Numbered from the stretch's first letter, positions 35,074 to 44,628 are shown. The stretch: 64,000 bases of DNA from Acidovorax sp. T1 (GCF_002176815.1 NZ_CP021648.1:2178001-2242000), one strand, 5' to 3'. Numbers and translations: made by a program. The notes: generated by a model not told the origin, from the sequence alone.

Positions 35074-37266
35074 ATGACAGAACCACAGACTGCTCCCCAA
35101 ACCGTGCCCGCATCGGCGCCCTTGCCGCCCGCGCCACCCCCATCACCGCGTCGCCGCCGTTGGCCGCGTTGGGCCTTGGGTGTGGCAGGCGGCTTGGTCG
35201 GGCTGGTGGTGATCGGCGCCATCGTGCTCACCCAGTTCGACTGGAACCGCGCCAAACCCTGGCTGAACCAGACCCTGAGCGATGCCACCGGCCGCCACGT
35301 TGCGGTGGAAGGCGATCTTTCGGCCACCTGGCAATGGCCGCAGACGCTGGACAATGGCTGGCGCCGATTTTTGCCGGGCATCACGCTGCAAGGCACGCAG
35401 CTGGTCATGCAAGACCCACCCGGTTTTGCCCGGCCCGGCAAGGCCGCTGAACCCCGGCCCATGGCCCGCGCCGAGATGGCACGCGCATCGCTCAAGCTCT
35501 GGCCCCTGCTGGCGCGCGAAGTGGCCATCGACACCCTGGAACTCACGGGCCCCGACGTGGCCCTGGCCCGCCTCGGCGATGGCCGCAACAACTGGACCTT
35601 CGAGCCCCAGCGCGCGCCCGACGACCTCACGCCGCGCTGGACGGTGGACATCAATCAGCTGGTAGTGCGCCAAGGGCAACTGACCTACGCGGATGTGGGC
35701 AGAGACCTGGACCTGAGCGCACACATCGACACCATCAACAAAACGGCGCAAGCCCCCGCGGCAGAAAGCACGGCAACGCCCGCTTCGGCCTCCGCATCCC
35801 CAACTGCCAGCCCAGCCACCGCCCCGGTCTACGGCGTGCGCTTTGACCTGAAAGGCACCCTGGGCAAGGCCCGCATCGAGGGCCAGGGCCAGGCAGGCCC
35901 GGTGCTCACGCTGCGCGACAAGGAGGTGAACTACCCGGTGCAATTCACCGCCAAAGCCGGCCGCCTGGAGACCGCCGTGCAAGGCATTCTGGCCAACCCC
36001 GGCGCGCTGTCGGGCATGGACCTGCAGGTGATGCTCAAGGGCGCCAGCATGGCCGACCTGTATGCGCTGACCGGCCTGGTGCTGCCCAACACCCCCGCGT
36101 TCCAGACCCGGGGCCGGTTGCAAGGCAGCCTGCACCCAGGCAGGGTGGTGTGGGACTACCGCGACTTCACCGGCACCGTGGGCCAGAGCGACCTGCATGG
36201 CAACCTGCGCTTTGTGTCGGGCGCGCCGCGCGGCAAGCTCTCGGGCAGCATCACATCCCGGCAGTTGCGCCTGGCGGACCTGGGGCCCGTGCTTGGCACG
36301 GCCTCCACGCCCTCCTCCAAGGCGGGGCGCAGCGGCAAGGTGCTGCCCGATGCCCCGTTTGCCACCGACCGCTGGAATGCCATGGACATGGACCTGAAAT
36401 TCTCGGGGCAGCGCGTGATCCGGCCCGGCAGCCTGCCGCTGGAAAACCTCAGCGTGCACGCCCTGCTCAGCGATGCCGTGCTGCGCCTGGACCCGCTGCA
36501 CTTCGGCGTGGCCAAGGGCCAGATCGAGTCGAAGGTGGTGCTGGACAGTCGCAGCAAACCGCTGACCGCGCGCCTGGACACGCGGGTGCAAAACCTGCGG
36601 CTGGCCGCGCTCTTCCCCGAGGTGGAACTCACCAAAAAGAGCCTGGGCCGGCTCGACGGCGCGATGGCACTCAACGGCAAAGGCAACTCGGTGGCGCAAT
36701 GGCTGGGCACCAGCAGCGGCGAGGCCCGCCTGTATGTGCGCGACGGCACCCTGAGCCGCGAACTGCTCAACCGCGCAGCGCTCAACGTGGGCAGCATCGT
36801 GGTGGCCAAGCTGTTTGGCGACGACAAGGAAGTGCAGCTACGCTGCGCGGTGGCCGACCTGGCCGTGCGCGAAGGCGTGGCCACGGTGCGCACCGGCAAG
36901 CTCAGCACCAACGAGGCCATTGTGGACGCCAGCGGCACCATCAACATGGCGCAGGAGCGCCTGGACCTGCACATCAAGCCCGAATCGCTGCAGTGGAAGT
37001 TCTTCTCGCTGCGCACCCCGCTGTATGTGCGCGGCAGCTTTGCCAAGCCCGATGTGGGCGTGGAACCCGGCCCCCTGCTGCTGCGCGCTGGCGCAGCCAT
37101 CGCCGCGGTGGTGGCGGCCCCAGCGGCGCTGGCGCTGTTGCCCGTGACGGTGCCAGGCGCCGACGACGATGCGCAGTGTGCGCCCCTGCTGGCGCAGGCC
37201 ACGCAGCCGGTGAAGGCGGGCCGTGCGGGGCAACCCGCAGCGCCTGCCCCGCCTGCAGCGCGCTGA
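35074..37266 (+). CDS. AsmA family protein
   Basis: 730 residues. After a proline-rich tail and RRRRW there is one transmembrane segment (~33-53, WALGVAGGLVGLVVIGAIVLT), then the AsmA N-terminal motif (FDWNRAKPWLNQTLSDATGRHVAVEGDL). A long beta-rich periplasmic domain follows, and the AsmA C-terminal domain (KSLGRLDGAMALNGKGNSVAQWLGTSSGEARLYV) precedes the end. An Ala/Thr/Ser-rich linker lies at ~225-250. AsmA-like proteins are thought to bridge the periplasm and carry phospholipids to the outer membrane. It is monocistronic and followed by a strong terminator merged with a palindromic repeat. Confidence 0.9.
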   Translation: MTEPQTAPQTVPASAPLPPAPPPSPRRRRWPRWALGVAGGLVGLVVIGAIVLTQFDWNRAKPWLNQTLSDATGRHVAVEGDLSATWQWPQTLDNGWRRFLPGITLQGTQLVMQDPPGFARPGKAAEPRPMARAEMARASLKLWPLLAREVAIDTLELTGPDVALARLGDGRNNWTFEPQRAPDDLTPRWTVDINQLVVRQGQLTYADVGRDLDLSAHIDTINKTAQAPAAESTATPASASASPTASPATAPVYGVRFDLKGTLGKARIEGQGQAGPVLTLRDKEVNYPVQFTAKAGRLETAVQGILANPGALSGMDLQVMLKGASMADLYALTGLVLPNTPAFQTRGRLQGSLHPGRVVWDYRDFTGTVGQSDLHGNLRFVSGAPRGKLSGSITSRQLRLADLGPVLGTASTPSSKAGRSGKVLPDAPFATDRWNAMDMDLKFSGQRVIRPGSLPLENLSVHALLSDAVLRLDPLHFGVAKGQIESKVVLDSRSKPLTARLDTRVQNLRLAALFPEVELTKKSLGRLDGAMALNGKGNSVAQWLGTSSGEARLYVRDGTLSRELLNRAALNVGSIVVAKLFGDDKEVQLRCAVADLAVREGVATVRTGKLSTNEAIVDASGTINMAQERLDLHIKPESLQWKFFSLRTPLYVRGSFAKPDVGVEPGPLLLRAGAAIAAVVAAPAALALLPVTVPGADDDAQCAPLLAQATQPVKAGRAGQPAAPAPPAAR

Positions 37267-37283
37267 AAAGCGCCCGTAGCGGG

Positions 37284-37313
37284 GCGATATCCGCGCCATA
37301 TCGCTCTTTTTTT
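37284..37313 (+). terminator. Rho-independent terminator of asmA
   Basis: GCGATAT (37284-37290) pairs with ATATCGC (37298-37304) around a seven-base loop, followed by TCTTTTTTTG. The T-run is at the same time the left end of a palindromic repeat. Confidence 0.85.
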
Positions 37314-37362
37314 GATAGCTGCTAGCGCTTTACCCATAAGCGCCATAGACCATTTTCAGTAA
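37307..37362 (+). repeat. Palindromic repeat (family GATAGCT), downstream of asmA
   Basis: TTTTTTTGATAGCTGCTAGC, then GCTTTACCCATAAGCGC, then CATAGACCATTTTCAG. It shares its T-run with the asmA terminator. The gap to the end of dnaE2 (37363-37458) shows nothing else. Confidence 0.8.
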
Positions 37363-37458
37363 AATTTCGGCAAAAGAGCTGCATGCCACCAGCGGCCGTC
37401 ACGAGGGCGAACGCTTCCCGCGAGATCGTCAAAGCGACCTGCGACCCTTGACCTCCTC

Positions 37459-40400
37459 TCAATGAAAATCCCGGCTGCCCTGCAGCGCCTGCGCCATGCG
37501 CCCGAGCAGCGGTGTGAGGTCTCTGAAGCGCTGGGCCACCAGGTGGCGCACCACGGCCTGGCCGTCGGGGCCATGGGGGCTGCACTGCCACACGCCCTCC
37601 ACCGCCAGCAGTTGCGAGCGCAGCAGCGCGTTGCGCCAGGTCTCGACCAGTGCGGGCCACACGATCACGTTGACGGGGCCGGTCTCGTCCTCCAGCGTGA
37701 CAAACATCGTGCCCTTGGCCGTGCCAGGGCGCTGGCGCACGGTGACGATGCCGCAGGCGCGCACCTTGCGGCCGTTGGGTGCGCTGTGCAGCTGCAGCGC
37801 GGTCTGCAACCGCCAGCGCACCAGGCGCGGGCGCAGCAGGGCCAGCGGGTGGCGGCGCAGGGTGAGGCCGGTGGCGGCGTAGTCGAACAATATTTCTTCC
37901 CCCTCGGGTGCGGCGGGCAGCGCCAGTGGTGCTTCGTGCACCGGCACATCGCGCCACAAGGGCGGCGCGCTGTGTTGCGCGGCGGCCTCCCACATCTGCT
38001 GGCGCCGGTGGCCCGAAAGGCTGGCCAGCGCATCGGCCGCAGCCAGGGCCTGCAGGTCTTGCTGGCTCAGTTGCGCCCGCAAGGCCAGGTCTTCGGTGCT
38101 GGTGAAAGGCGCAGCGGCCCGGGCCTGCACCAGGCGCTGCGTGGCGCTGGCGTGCAGGCCGCTGACCAGGCACAGGCCCAAGCGCACGGCCGGTTGCGGC
38201 AGCAGCGGCGTGGGCAGCCCCTTGGCGGGCCGCAGGCGCTCTTCCGGGCCTTCGAGCGTGCAATCCATATCGCTGCAGGTCACGTCGATGGGCAGCACGC
38301 GCACACCGTGGCGGCGGGCGTCCTGCACCAGTTGAGAGGCGCTGTAAAAGCCCATGGGCAGCGAGTTGAGCAGCGCGGCCAGAAAACACGCGGGTTCGTG
38401 GCACTTGAGCCAGCTGCTGGCATAGGCCAGCAAGGCAAAGCTGTGCGCGTGGCTTTCGGGAAAGCCATATTCGCCAAAGCCCAGCATCTGCTGAAAGATG
38501 GCCTGGGCGAATTCGGTGCGATAGCCGCGTGCCTCCATGCCGTCGATCAGCGGGCGCTCGAACCGGTGCACACCGCCCTTGCGCTTCCAGGCGGCCATGG
38601 ACCGGCGCAGGTCATCGGCCATGCCGGGACTGAAGCCCGCTGCAATCATGGCGATCTGCATCACCTGTTCCTGAAAGATCGGCACGCCCAGGGTGCGGGC
38701 CAGGGCGGCTTCGAGCTCGGGCTTTTCCAGCTGCAGCGGCTCGCCCTTGCGCCTGCGCTCGCGCGCCTGCAGGTAGGGGTGCACCATGCCGCCCTGGATG
38801 GGGCCGGGCCGCACGATGGCCACCTGCACCACCAGGTCGTAGAACACGCGTGGCTGCAGGCGCGGCAGCATGCTCATCTGCGCACGGCTTTCGATCTGGA
38901 ACACGCCCACGGTGTCGGCGGCGCAGACCATGTCGTAGGTGGCTGCATCCTCGCGCGGAATGTCGTGCAGCAGCCAGCGTTCGCCGCGCAGCACAGCGCG
39001 CAGGTCCAAACAGCGGCGCAGCGCGCTGAGCATGCCCAGCGCCAGCACATCGACCTTGAGCAGGCCCATGGTGTCCAGGTCGTCCTTGTCCCACTGGATG
39101 ACGCTGCGGCCCTCCATGCTCGCGGGCTCCACCGGCACCAGGCGCGTGAGCTTGCCCTGCGTGAGCACAAAGCCCCCCACATGCTGGCTCAGGTGGCGCG
39201 GAAAGCCCTTGAGCTGCGCGGCCAGCTCCAGCCACAGCGCGGCGGTGTGCCAGTGCAGGGGCACCCCCACCGCCTGGGCCAGTTCCTGCAGGCGGTCGGT
39301 GGCAATGCCTTCGTCAAACCAGTGGTGGTCTTTGGCAAAGGCATCCACCAATGCGGGTGCCACGCCCAGCGCCTTGCCCACATCGCGCAGGGCGCTGCGC
39401 GTGCGATAGGTGGTGACCACGGCGGTGATGGCGGCGCGGTCACGGCCGTATTTGGCATAGATGTACTGGATGACCTCCTCGCGACGGTCGTGCTCGAAGT
39501 CCACATCGATGTCGGGTGGCTCGCTGCGCTCCTTGCTGATGAAACGCTCGAACAGCAGGTGCGAATCCTCCGGAGCAACCGCCGTGATGCCCAGCACATA
39601 GCAGACGACCGAGTTGGCGGCCGAGCCCCGCCCCTGGCACAGGATGCCCCGGCTGCGCGCAAAGCGCACGATGTCGTGCACCGTGAGGAAGTACATCTCG
39701 TACTGGCAGTGCGCAATCAGCGCAAGCTCCTTGCGGATCTGTGCGCCAATGGTGGCGGGCACGCCCTGCGGGTAAAAGCCTGTGGCACCGGCCTCGACCA
39801 GCCAGGCCAGGGCCTGAGCGGGTGTCATGCCCTCTGGCACCGTCTCCAGGGGGTACTGGTACTTGATCTCGTCGAGGCTGAAGTGGCAGCGCCCTGCCAC
39901 CGTGAGCGTGGCGGCCAGCAACTCGGGCGGGTAGATGCCCGCCAGGCGCACGCGCTGGCGCAGGTGGCGCTCGGCATTGGGCTGCAGGGCAAAGCCGCAT
40001 TCGGCCACGCTGCACCCACGCTGCACGGCGGTGATCACGTCCTGCAGCGGCTTGCGCGAGCGGGCGTGCATGTGCACATCGCCCGCCGCCACCAGCGGCA
40101 GGCCCAGCGCAGCACCCGCGCGCTGCAGCGTGGCCAGCCACAGGCTGTCGTCGGGGGCCAGGTGCAGCTCGACCGCCAGCCAGAGGCGACCATCAAAATT
40201 TGAGCAAAATTGACCTCTTGCGCTTGATACACAAGCGCTGACAGCTACAAAATCAGAAGCATCAAAGCGCTCGCGACAAGGGGCCAGCAACAGCTCGCAC
40301 CCATCCAGAAGGCTAAAGGGGCTGGCGGTGCCTACGTGGTATTGCCCCTTGGGCGCCCCCGCACGGGCTGCGGTGATGAACTCGCACAGATTGCCCCAAC

Positions 40401-40719
40401 CCTGCGCATCCCGCGCCAACGCCACCAGCCGCAGGTCGCCCCACACAAACTCGCTGCCCACGATGAGGTGCAGGCCACATTCCTTGGCGGCCTCCCAGGC
40501 GCGCACCACACCCGCCACCGAGCACTCATCGGTCAGCGCCAGGGCCTGGTAACCCAGTTGGGCAGCACGGGCCACCAGATCCTGCGGGTGGGAGGCGCCG
40601 CGCTGAAAACTGAAGTTGGACAGGCAATGCAGCTCGGCATAACCCGGCAAAGGCGCAGGCGATGGCATGGCGCCCCCCGATGGAGCGGACATTGCCGACG
40701 GCATGGAGACAGACGCCAT
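37459..40719 (-). CDS. dnaE2: Error-prone DNA polymerase DnaE2 (with repeat insertion)
   Basis: 1086 residues from the ATG at 40719; a TTG at 40731 overlapping imuB is possible. The PHP domain opens with YAELHCLSNFSFQRGASHPQ. The polymerase core holds catalytic aspartates in PDIDVDFEHDRREEVI. The C-terminal part has the DnaE2 OB fold without the tau- and beta-binding tail of DnaE1. It performs SOS mutagenic translesion synthesis with ImuA and ImuB. Residues ~152-174 (ASDFVAVSACVSSARGQFCS) come from a palindromic repeat between CATCAAA direct repeats 69 nt apart. Without it the chain reads APCRERFDGRLWLAVELH. It is last in the imuA-imuB-dnaE2 operon and overlaps or abuts imuB. Confidence 0.93.
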   Translation of the reverse strand: MASVSMPSAMSAPSGGAMPSPAPLPGYAELHCLSNFSFQRGASHPQDLVARAAQLGYQALALTDECSVAGVVRAWEAAKECGLHLIVGSEFVWGDLRLVALARDAQGWGNLCEFITAARAGAPKGQYHVGTASPFSLLDGCELLLAPCRERFDASDFVAVSACVSSARGQFCSNFDGRLWLAVELHLAPDDSLWLATLQRAGAALGLPLVAAGDVHMHARSRKPLQDVITAVQRGCSVAECGFALQPNAERHLRQRVRLAGIYPPELLAATLTVAGRCHFSLDEIKYQYPLETVPEGMTPAQALAWLVEAGATGFYPQGVPATIGAQIRKELALIAHCQYEMYFLTVHDIVRFARSRGILCQGRGSAANSVVCYVLGITAVAPEDSHLLFERFISKERSEPPDIDVDFEHDRREEVIQYIYAKYGRDRAAITAVVTTYRTRSALRDVGKALGVAPALVDAFAKDHHWFDEGIATDRLQELAQAVGVPLHWHTAALWLELAAQLKGFPRHLSQHVGGFVLTQGKLTRLVPVEPASMEGRSVIQWDKDDLDTMGLLKVDVLALGMLSALRRCLDLRAVLRGERWLLHDIPREDAATYDMVCAADTVGVFQIESRAQMSMLPRLQPRVFYDLVVQVAIVRPGPIQGGMVHPYLQARERRRKGEPLQLEKPELEAALARTLGVPIFQEQVMQIAMIAAGFSPGMADDLRRSMAAWKRKGGVHRFERPLIDGMEARGYRTEFAQAIFQQMLGFGEYGFPESHAHSFALLAYASSWLKCHEPACFLAALLNSLPMGFYSASQLVQDARRHGVRVLPIDVTCSDMDCTLEGPEERLRPAKGLPTPLLPQPAVRLGLCLVSGLHASATQRLVQARAAAPFTSTEDLALRAQLSQQDLQALAAADALASLSGHRRQQMWEAAAQHSAPPLWRDVPVHEAPLALPAAPEGEEILFDYAATGLTLRRHPLALLRPRLVRWRLQTALQLHSAPNGRKVRACGIVTVRQRPGTAKGTMFVTLEDETGPVNVIVWPALVETWRNALLRSQLLAVEGVWQCSPHGPDGQAVVRHLVAQRFRDLTPLLGRMAQALQGSRDFH
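40198..40259 (-). repeat. Palindromic repeat inserted in frame within dnaE2
   Basis: On the minus strand GATTTTGTAGCTGTCAGCGC, then TTGTGTATCAAGCGC, then AAGAGGTCAATTTTG. CATCAAA at 40191-40197 and 40260-40266 (plus strand) flank it, 69 nt or 23 codons apart. It is read in the stop-free frame of the family (FVAVSACVSSARGQF). Confidence 0.8.
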
Positions 40720-40723
40720 GGCC

Positions 40724-42250
40724 TCACCCAAAGATGCCGTGCAGGAACCAGCGGTGCGGCTGCGCGGCCGACGTCACGCCCCTTTGCACCGCGCCCTTTT
40801 GCATTCCGCCCTCTTGCACCGAGCCGCCTGCTTGCGGCGCCAACCGCTCGCGGAACACCCACACCAGCCCCGCCACATCGTTGTGCGCCACAAAATAGTC
40901 GCGCAGCGCCAGGCCCGCACAGGGGTGGGCCGGGTCGCCAGCGCCCTCGTCTGCGGCCGACCACCAGCCCGCCTCGAACCGGTGCGGCCCCGCCAGCAAG
41001 CGCAGCAAGCCGTGGTGGCAGGGGCGGTTGCCCTGCACCGCCAGCCGCCGGGGTGGGCGCAACAGCCAGGTGGGCCACAGGGTGGCATCGGGTGCATTTG
41101 GGCCTGTGGCATGGGTGCCGGGGTGCGCGCGGTCCTGGCCCAGCACCTCGGCCGCAGGGCACCACTGCTGCATGCGCTCGGGCCGGTGGTCGGCCTGCAG
41201 CACGGGGGCCAGCACATGGTCGGCTCCCAGGCGGGCCGAAAGGCGCTCAAGCAACTGGTGCAAGGCCTCGCCGGGTGTGCCACCCGGCTCGTCGCAGCCA
41301 CCGCCCCCGCGATCCCCAGGCGGCAGCAAGCTCGCACTGCGGTGTGGCAACGGGGCAGATTCGAGCAGGCGCAGCGTGATCTGGTTGACAGGCGCCGCCA
41401 GCGCCGTGCGCGCCAGGTTTTCAGACAACAGGCGCCGCAGGTGCGCCATGTCTTGCGTGGCCTGGGCGGTGCGCACCGGCAGGGCCTGCGTGGGGGCAAT
41501 GGCCACGCCATCGATGCGCCGCAGGTCATGGTGCCAGGCCAGCTCCAGCGCCAGTGCGCCCTGCTGGCGCGCCTGCAGCCAGCCCTGCAGGACCGTGAGG
41601 CAGCGGCTGGCACTCCACAGCAGTGCATCGGCCGATGCGGCCAGTGCCGGCAGCTCGGCGGTCAGCGCAAACTGCTCGGGCAGCTCCAGCCAGGCGTGGG
41701 CTTCAGGGGCATCGCCCAGCGCCTGGTCCAGCACCCGCAGCACCTTGGCCCCAAAACGCCTGGCCACCCCGGCACGCGGCAGCGCCCGAAACGCCCCCCA
41801 GGTGCGGCATCCCATGCGCTCCAGGCTGGCCCCATGCGGGCGCAGGGCGGTCAGCGTGTGCAAGGGCAAATCGTTCACGTTCTGCACCGGAGGCGCGCGC
41901 CCGGCCTGCGCCATGCGCAACCAGGCCTGCGCCACCAAAGCCGTCCGCCCGCAGCCCCACACCGCCTGCGTGCCGGGCGGTTGTGCCCCCGCTTCCCTGG
42001 TGGCGGGGTGATCCGGCAGCCCGCCGGATGCGTCGGCCCAGGCCTGCAGCACCTGCGCCAGCAAGGCATTGCGCCCGCCCCAGAGCCGCTCGGTGGTGGA
42101 CACCTCCAGCAGCACCGCCTCGCCATCCACCAGTGCCACGCGCGGCGTAAAGCGCAAGGCCCACCAGCCAGCCGCTGCGGCGTGCATCGCTGCGCCCGAA
42201 GGTGCTGCGGGCTCACCGCACCAGGGCAACGGCAGCGCGATCCAGTGCAT
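40724..42250 (-). CDS. imuB: ImuB, catalytically dead Y-family polymerase-like mutasome hub
   Basis: 508 residues from the ATG at 42250, inside the end of imuA (38-nt overlap). The start MHWIALPLPWC and the WWALRFTPRVALVDGEAVLLEV segment match ImuB/DinP-like proteins. The acidic residues needed by active Y-family polymerases are absent. The little-finger-like and C-terminal regions follow (LWPTWLLRPPRRL). ImuB links ImuA and DnaE2 to the beta clamp in SOS mutagenesis. The ORF is open far upstream in this frame, but that is a shadow of imuA. It ends just before the dnaE2 start. Confidence 0.88.
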   Translation of the reverse strand: MHWIALPLPWCGEPAAPSGAAMHAAAAGWWALRFTPRVALVDGEAVLLEVSTTERLWGGRNALLAQVLQAWADASGGLPDHPATREAGAQPPGTQAVWGCGRTALVAQAWLRMAQAGRAPPVQNVNDLPLHTLTALRPHGASLERMGCRTWGAFRALPRAGVARRFGAKVLRVLDQALGDAPEAHAWLELPEQFALTAELPALAASADALLWSASRCLTVLQGWLQARQQGALALELAWHHDLRRIDGVAIAPTQALPVRTAQATQDMAHLRRLLSENLARTALAAPVNQITLRLLESAPLPHRSASLLPPGDRGGGGCDEPGGTPGEALHQLLERLSARLGADHVLAPVLQADHRPERMQQWCPAAEVLGQDRAHPGTHATGPNAPDATLWPTWLLRPPRRLAVQGNRPCHHGLLRLLAGPHRFEAGWWSAADEGAGDPAHPCAGLALRDYFVAHNDVAGLVWVFRERLAPQAGGSVQEGGMQKGAVQRGVTSAAQPHRWFLHGIFG

Positions 42251-43088
42251 GGCCCCTCCTCTCTGGCCCTGCCATCCCAGGCGCCAGCGCCGGACGCACC
42301 GGCAGCGCCGCGGGTGCCCCCAGGTCCGGCGCTGCATTGCGGCGCACCACCAGGGCATTGGCGATCCACTGCGCTGCGCGCCGGCGCTCGGCCTGCGCCG
42401 CCAGCACCTGCGCCAGACTGGGGTGGCAGCCTGGCAGATCCAGCCCCTGCGCCAAAGGCGGCCCCCGGCGCTTGAGGATCTGCACCTGCATGCCGGGCGA
42501 TGCGGCGGCATCGCTCGGCAGGGCCAGCCCTTGCACCTGCAGCCGCAACAAGGCCGGCGACGCCTGCTGAGCGGCACTGACCGGGCGAAACACCCACAGC
42601 AACTGCTGTTGCTGCGCCGCTGCCAATTGCAGCCTGCGCAAGGCCGCAGGTTGTGCCTGCGGCAACCAGGCCATGACAGCCAGGACATCACGGCAGCGCA
42701 GCGCCTGTTCGGCCGCCCAGAGCGCGGCCTTGGCGCTATCGGCCCGCACCAGGCACAAGCGCTCGGCCGACAGCCCCTGCGCCTTGAGCGCCGGGCCAAA
42801 AGGCTCGCACGGTGGTGCCACCACCACCACGGCCCCCACCCGCCGGGCCGTAGCCTGCGCCAGTGCGGGCAGCACCAGCTGCCACTCGTGCAGGCCCGCC
42901 ATGGGCTGCAGCACCTCGCTCAACGCCCCCACGGGCCAGCCACCGCCCGGCAGTTGCGCATCAAGCTGCGCAAACCCCGTGGGCAGCACCTTCTGCGGGC
43001 CCGAACCCAGCGTGTCCGCATGCCAGACACCGGGCACGGCAGACGGCAGATCGAACGCAACCCGCAGGGAAAGGCGTGGTGCAGGCAT
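42213..43088 (-). CDS. imuA: ImuA, SulA/RecA-like mutasome protein
   Basis: 291 residues. A RecA-like pattern starts at KVLPTGFAQLDAQLPGGGWPVGALSEVL. The P-loop position is degenerate, as is usual for ImuA. Later strands are VGAVVVVAPP and LLWVFRPVSAAQQ. Its start is only 31 nt from a LexA-type box, and it overlaps imuB. ImuA is required with ImuB and DnaE2 for damage-induced mutagenesis and is known to bind RecA in other bacteria. Confidence 0.85.
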   Translation of the reverse strand: MPAPRLSLRVAFDLPSAVPGVWHADTLGSGPQKVLPTGFAQLDAQLPGGGWPVGALSEVLQPMAGLHEWQLVLPALAQATARRVGAVVVVAPPCEPFGPALKAQGLSAERLCLVRADSAKAALWAAEQALRCRDVLAVMAWLPQAQPAALRRLQLAAAQQQQLLWVFRPVSAAQQASPALLRLQVQGLALPSDAAASPGMQVQILKRRGPPLAQGLDLPGCHPSLAQVLAAQAERRRAAQWIANALVVRRNAAPDLGAPAALPVRPALAPGMAGPERRGHALDRAAVALVR

Positions 43089-43118
43089 GGCGGTACAGGG
43101 GCTTGAGAAAATAAAACA

Positions 43119-43134
43119 CTGTAAATATAACCAG
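43119..43134 (-). promoter_or_regulatory. LexA (SOS) box of imuA-imuB-dnaE2
   Basis: CTGTAAATATAACCAG fits the CTG-N10-CAG LexA consensus (CTGT-N8-aCAG with one mismatch). It lies 31 nt ahead of the imuA start in an AT-rich patch, the right place for LexA repression of the mutasome operon. Confidence 0.8.
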
Positions 43135-43245
43135 TATTTTTAGCCCTGGGCCAAATGCCGCCGCAACTGATGGGAAGGAAATTTTTTGGCGGCCCGCCCT
43201 TTATGCGGTGGAGCGCGGCAACTGTGATGCCCAAAAGGCAGACGG

Positions 43246-44568
43246 CTACAGCTTGCGCAGCGCCCAATCACACCAGTCGGCCACTGCGGTATCCGCAGGC
43301 GTCGCACGCTCCGACAGTTGGGGCCAGCGGCGATGGCAGGCGTTCAGGATGCTTTGCAGCTGCCACAAAGCCTCCCTCCCTACCAGGGCCATCTCGGCCA
43401 TTCCAATAGCGTCGCCTTGCAGTTGCGCCATCAGTTCGCCCAGATGCTGCGGGTGCGATCCGGCTTCTACAAGGGCTTTTTGCAAGGCCAGAAGGCGGGT
43501 GTCGGCAAATGCAAACGCACTGCCCGCCGGCGCTTGGGTGCCAGCACCTTCAGGCAAGGCCGCCTTGAGCTGCTCCCAGTAGATAAAGGCTTCGGCCAGC
43601 AGGTCGATCTGGCGCGTGGCATCGTTGCCCAGCGGCATCAGGGCGGAATCGCGCGCCACATCTTCCTGCAGCAGCGGCAGCACATGGGCCACCAGTGCGG
43701 CCGGGAACTTGCGGTGGTTCAGACGCAGCATCAGCGACAGCCGCTGGGCGGGCATGTCGGTGTATTTTTCGTAGAAGGCCGCCACCACCTCGGCCAGCAG
43801 CAGGATGCGCCCCATGGGCGAAATGTCTGCCCCGGACAGGCCTCGCGGGTAGCCGCTGCCATCCATGCGTTCGTGGTGCTCCAGCACAGCAATCTCCACG
43901 GGCCGGGCGTACACCCCGGCATCCCGGAGCATCAGCATGGAGGTGATGGGATGGGCCACCAGGTGCTTGCGCTGCACGCCAGTGACCTTATTGAGGGGGT
44001 CCATCCAGGCCGGATCCATGTGCAACACACCCACATCGTGCAGCAGCGCAGCGGCCGCCAGCGACACGCAGTCGCGTTCGCCCAGGCCGTTTTTCAGCCC
44101 CAGGAAAACAGCCACCATCATCATCTGCAGGCTGTGCTCGAACAGGTCAGGCCGCTGCTCGCGCATCACCGTCAGCTTGAAGGCAATGGGCTCGGGCAGG
44201 GGCAGTGAGCGCAAGGGCGCCAGCAGCCTGGCGGCAGAGCCGAGGGCCTGCACCAGCATCTGGGGCAAGGCGTTCTGCTCGGCCAGATCGCGCCCGGCAG
44301 CGATCAATGCCGGCACATCCACCGCATTCTCGACCGTCAGGTGCCGGTCGATGGGATCGCGCAACTTGTGCTGCACCAGATGGTCATACAGACGGCTGTC
44401 GATGCGTGCCCCTTTTTCCACCAGTTTGATGCCGTTGTCGGTATAGATGGCATCCTGGGTCACCACCGCTCGGCGGTCGGCCATGTTGGCGAGCGCGCGC
44501 AGGTAGTGCGGGCTGTCAGTGGCCGTGGCTGTAGCAGTAGCAGTGGCCGCCAGGAATGGATCTGTCAT
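43246..44568 (-). CDS. Cytosolic HD-GYP domain protein
   Basis: 440 residues without transmembrane segments. The N terminus has an Ala-Thr repeat (residues 8-17) coded by near-identical GCNACN hexamers. Residues 25-80 hold a DUF3391-like or PilZ-like small domain (GIKLVEKGARIDSRLYDHL). The HD-GYP domain has HD in LLHDVG (177-178) and HHERMDGSGYP (231-241) with normal spacing, so c-di-GMP hydrolysis is expected. The last ~130 residues are helical and unassigned. It lies downstream of the scoAB operon, with a terminator between, and converges with no c-di-GMP synthase here. Confidence 0.87.
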   Translation of the reverse strand: MTDPFLAATATATATATDSPHYLRALANMADRRAVVTQDAIYTDNGIKLVEKGARIDSRLYDHLVQHKLRDPIDRHLTVENAVDVPALIAAGRDLAEQNALPQMLVQALGSAARLLAPLRSLPLPEPIAFKLTVMREQRPDLFEHSLQMMMVAVFLGLKNGLGERDCVSLAAAALLHDVGVLHMDPAWMDPLNKVTGVQRKHLVAHPITSMLMLRDAGVYARPVEIAVLEHHERMDGSGYPRGLSGADISPMGRILLLAEVVAAFYEKYTDMPAQRLSLMLRLNHRKFPAALVAHVLPLLQEDVARDSALMPLGNDATRQIDLLAEAFIYWEQLKAALPEGAGTQAPAGSAFAFADTRLLALQKALVEAGSHPQHLGELMAQLQGDAIGMAEMALVGREALWQLQSILNACHRRWPQLSERATPADTAVADWCDWALRKL

Positions 44569-44628
44569 GCGGAAACTTCAAAAGGGACAGCCTTGAATAT
44601 AAGACCAGAGGGGGCGGCTCGCCCATGC

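Noticed and set aside
44515..44546. Hexamer repeats (Ala-Thr) at the start of the 440-residue HD-GYP gene as a phase switch
   Set aside because: Units are 6 bp, so changes would not shift the frame; at most the tail length varies.
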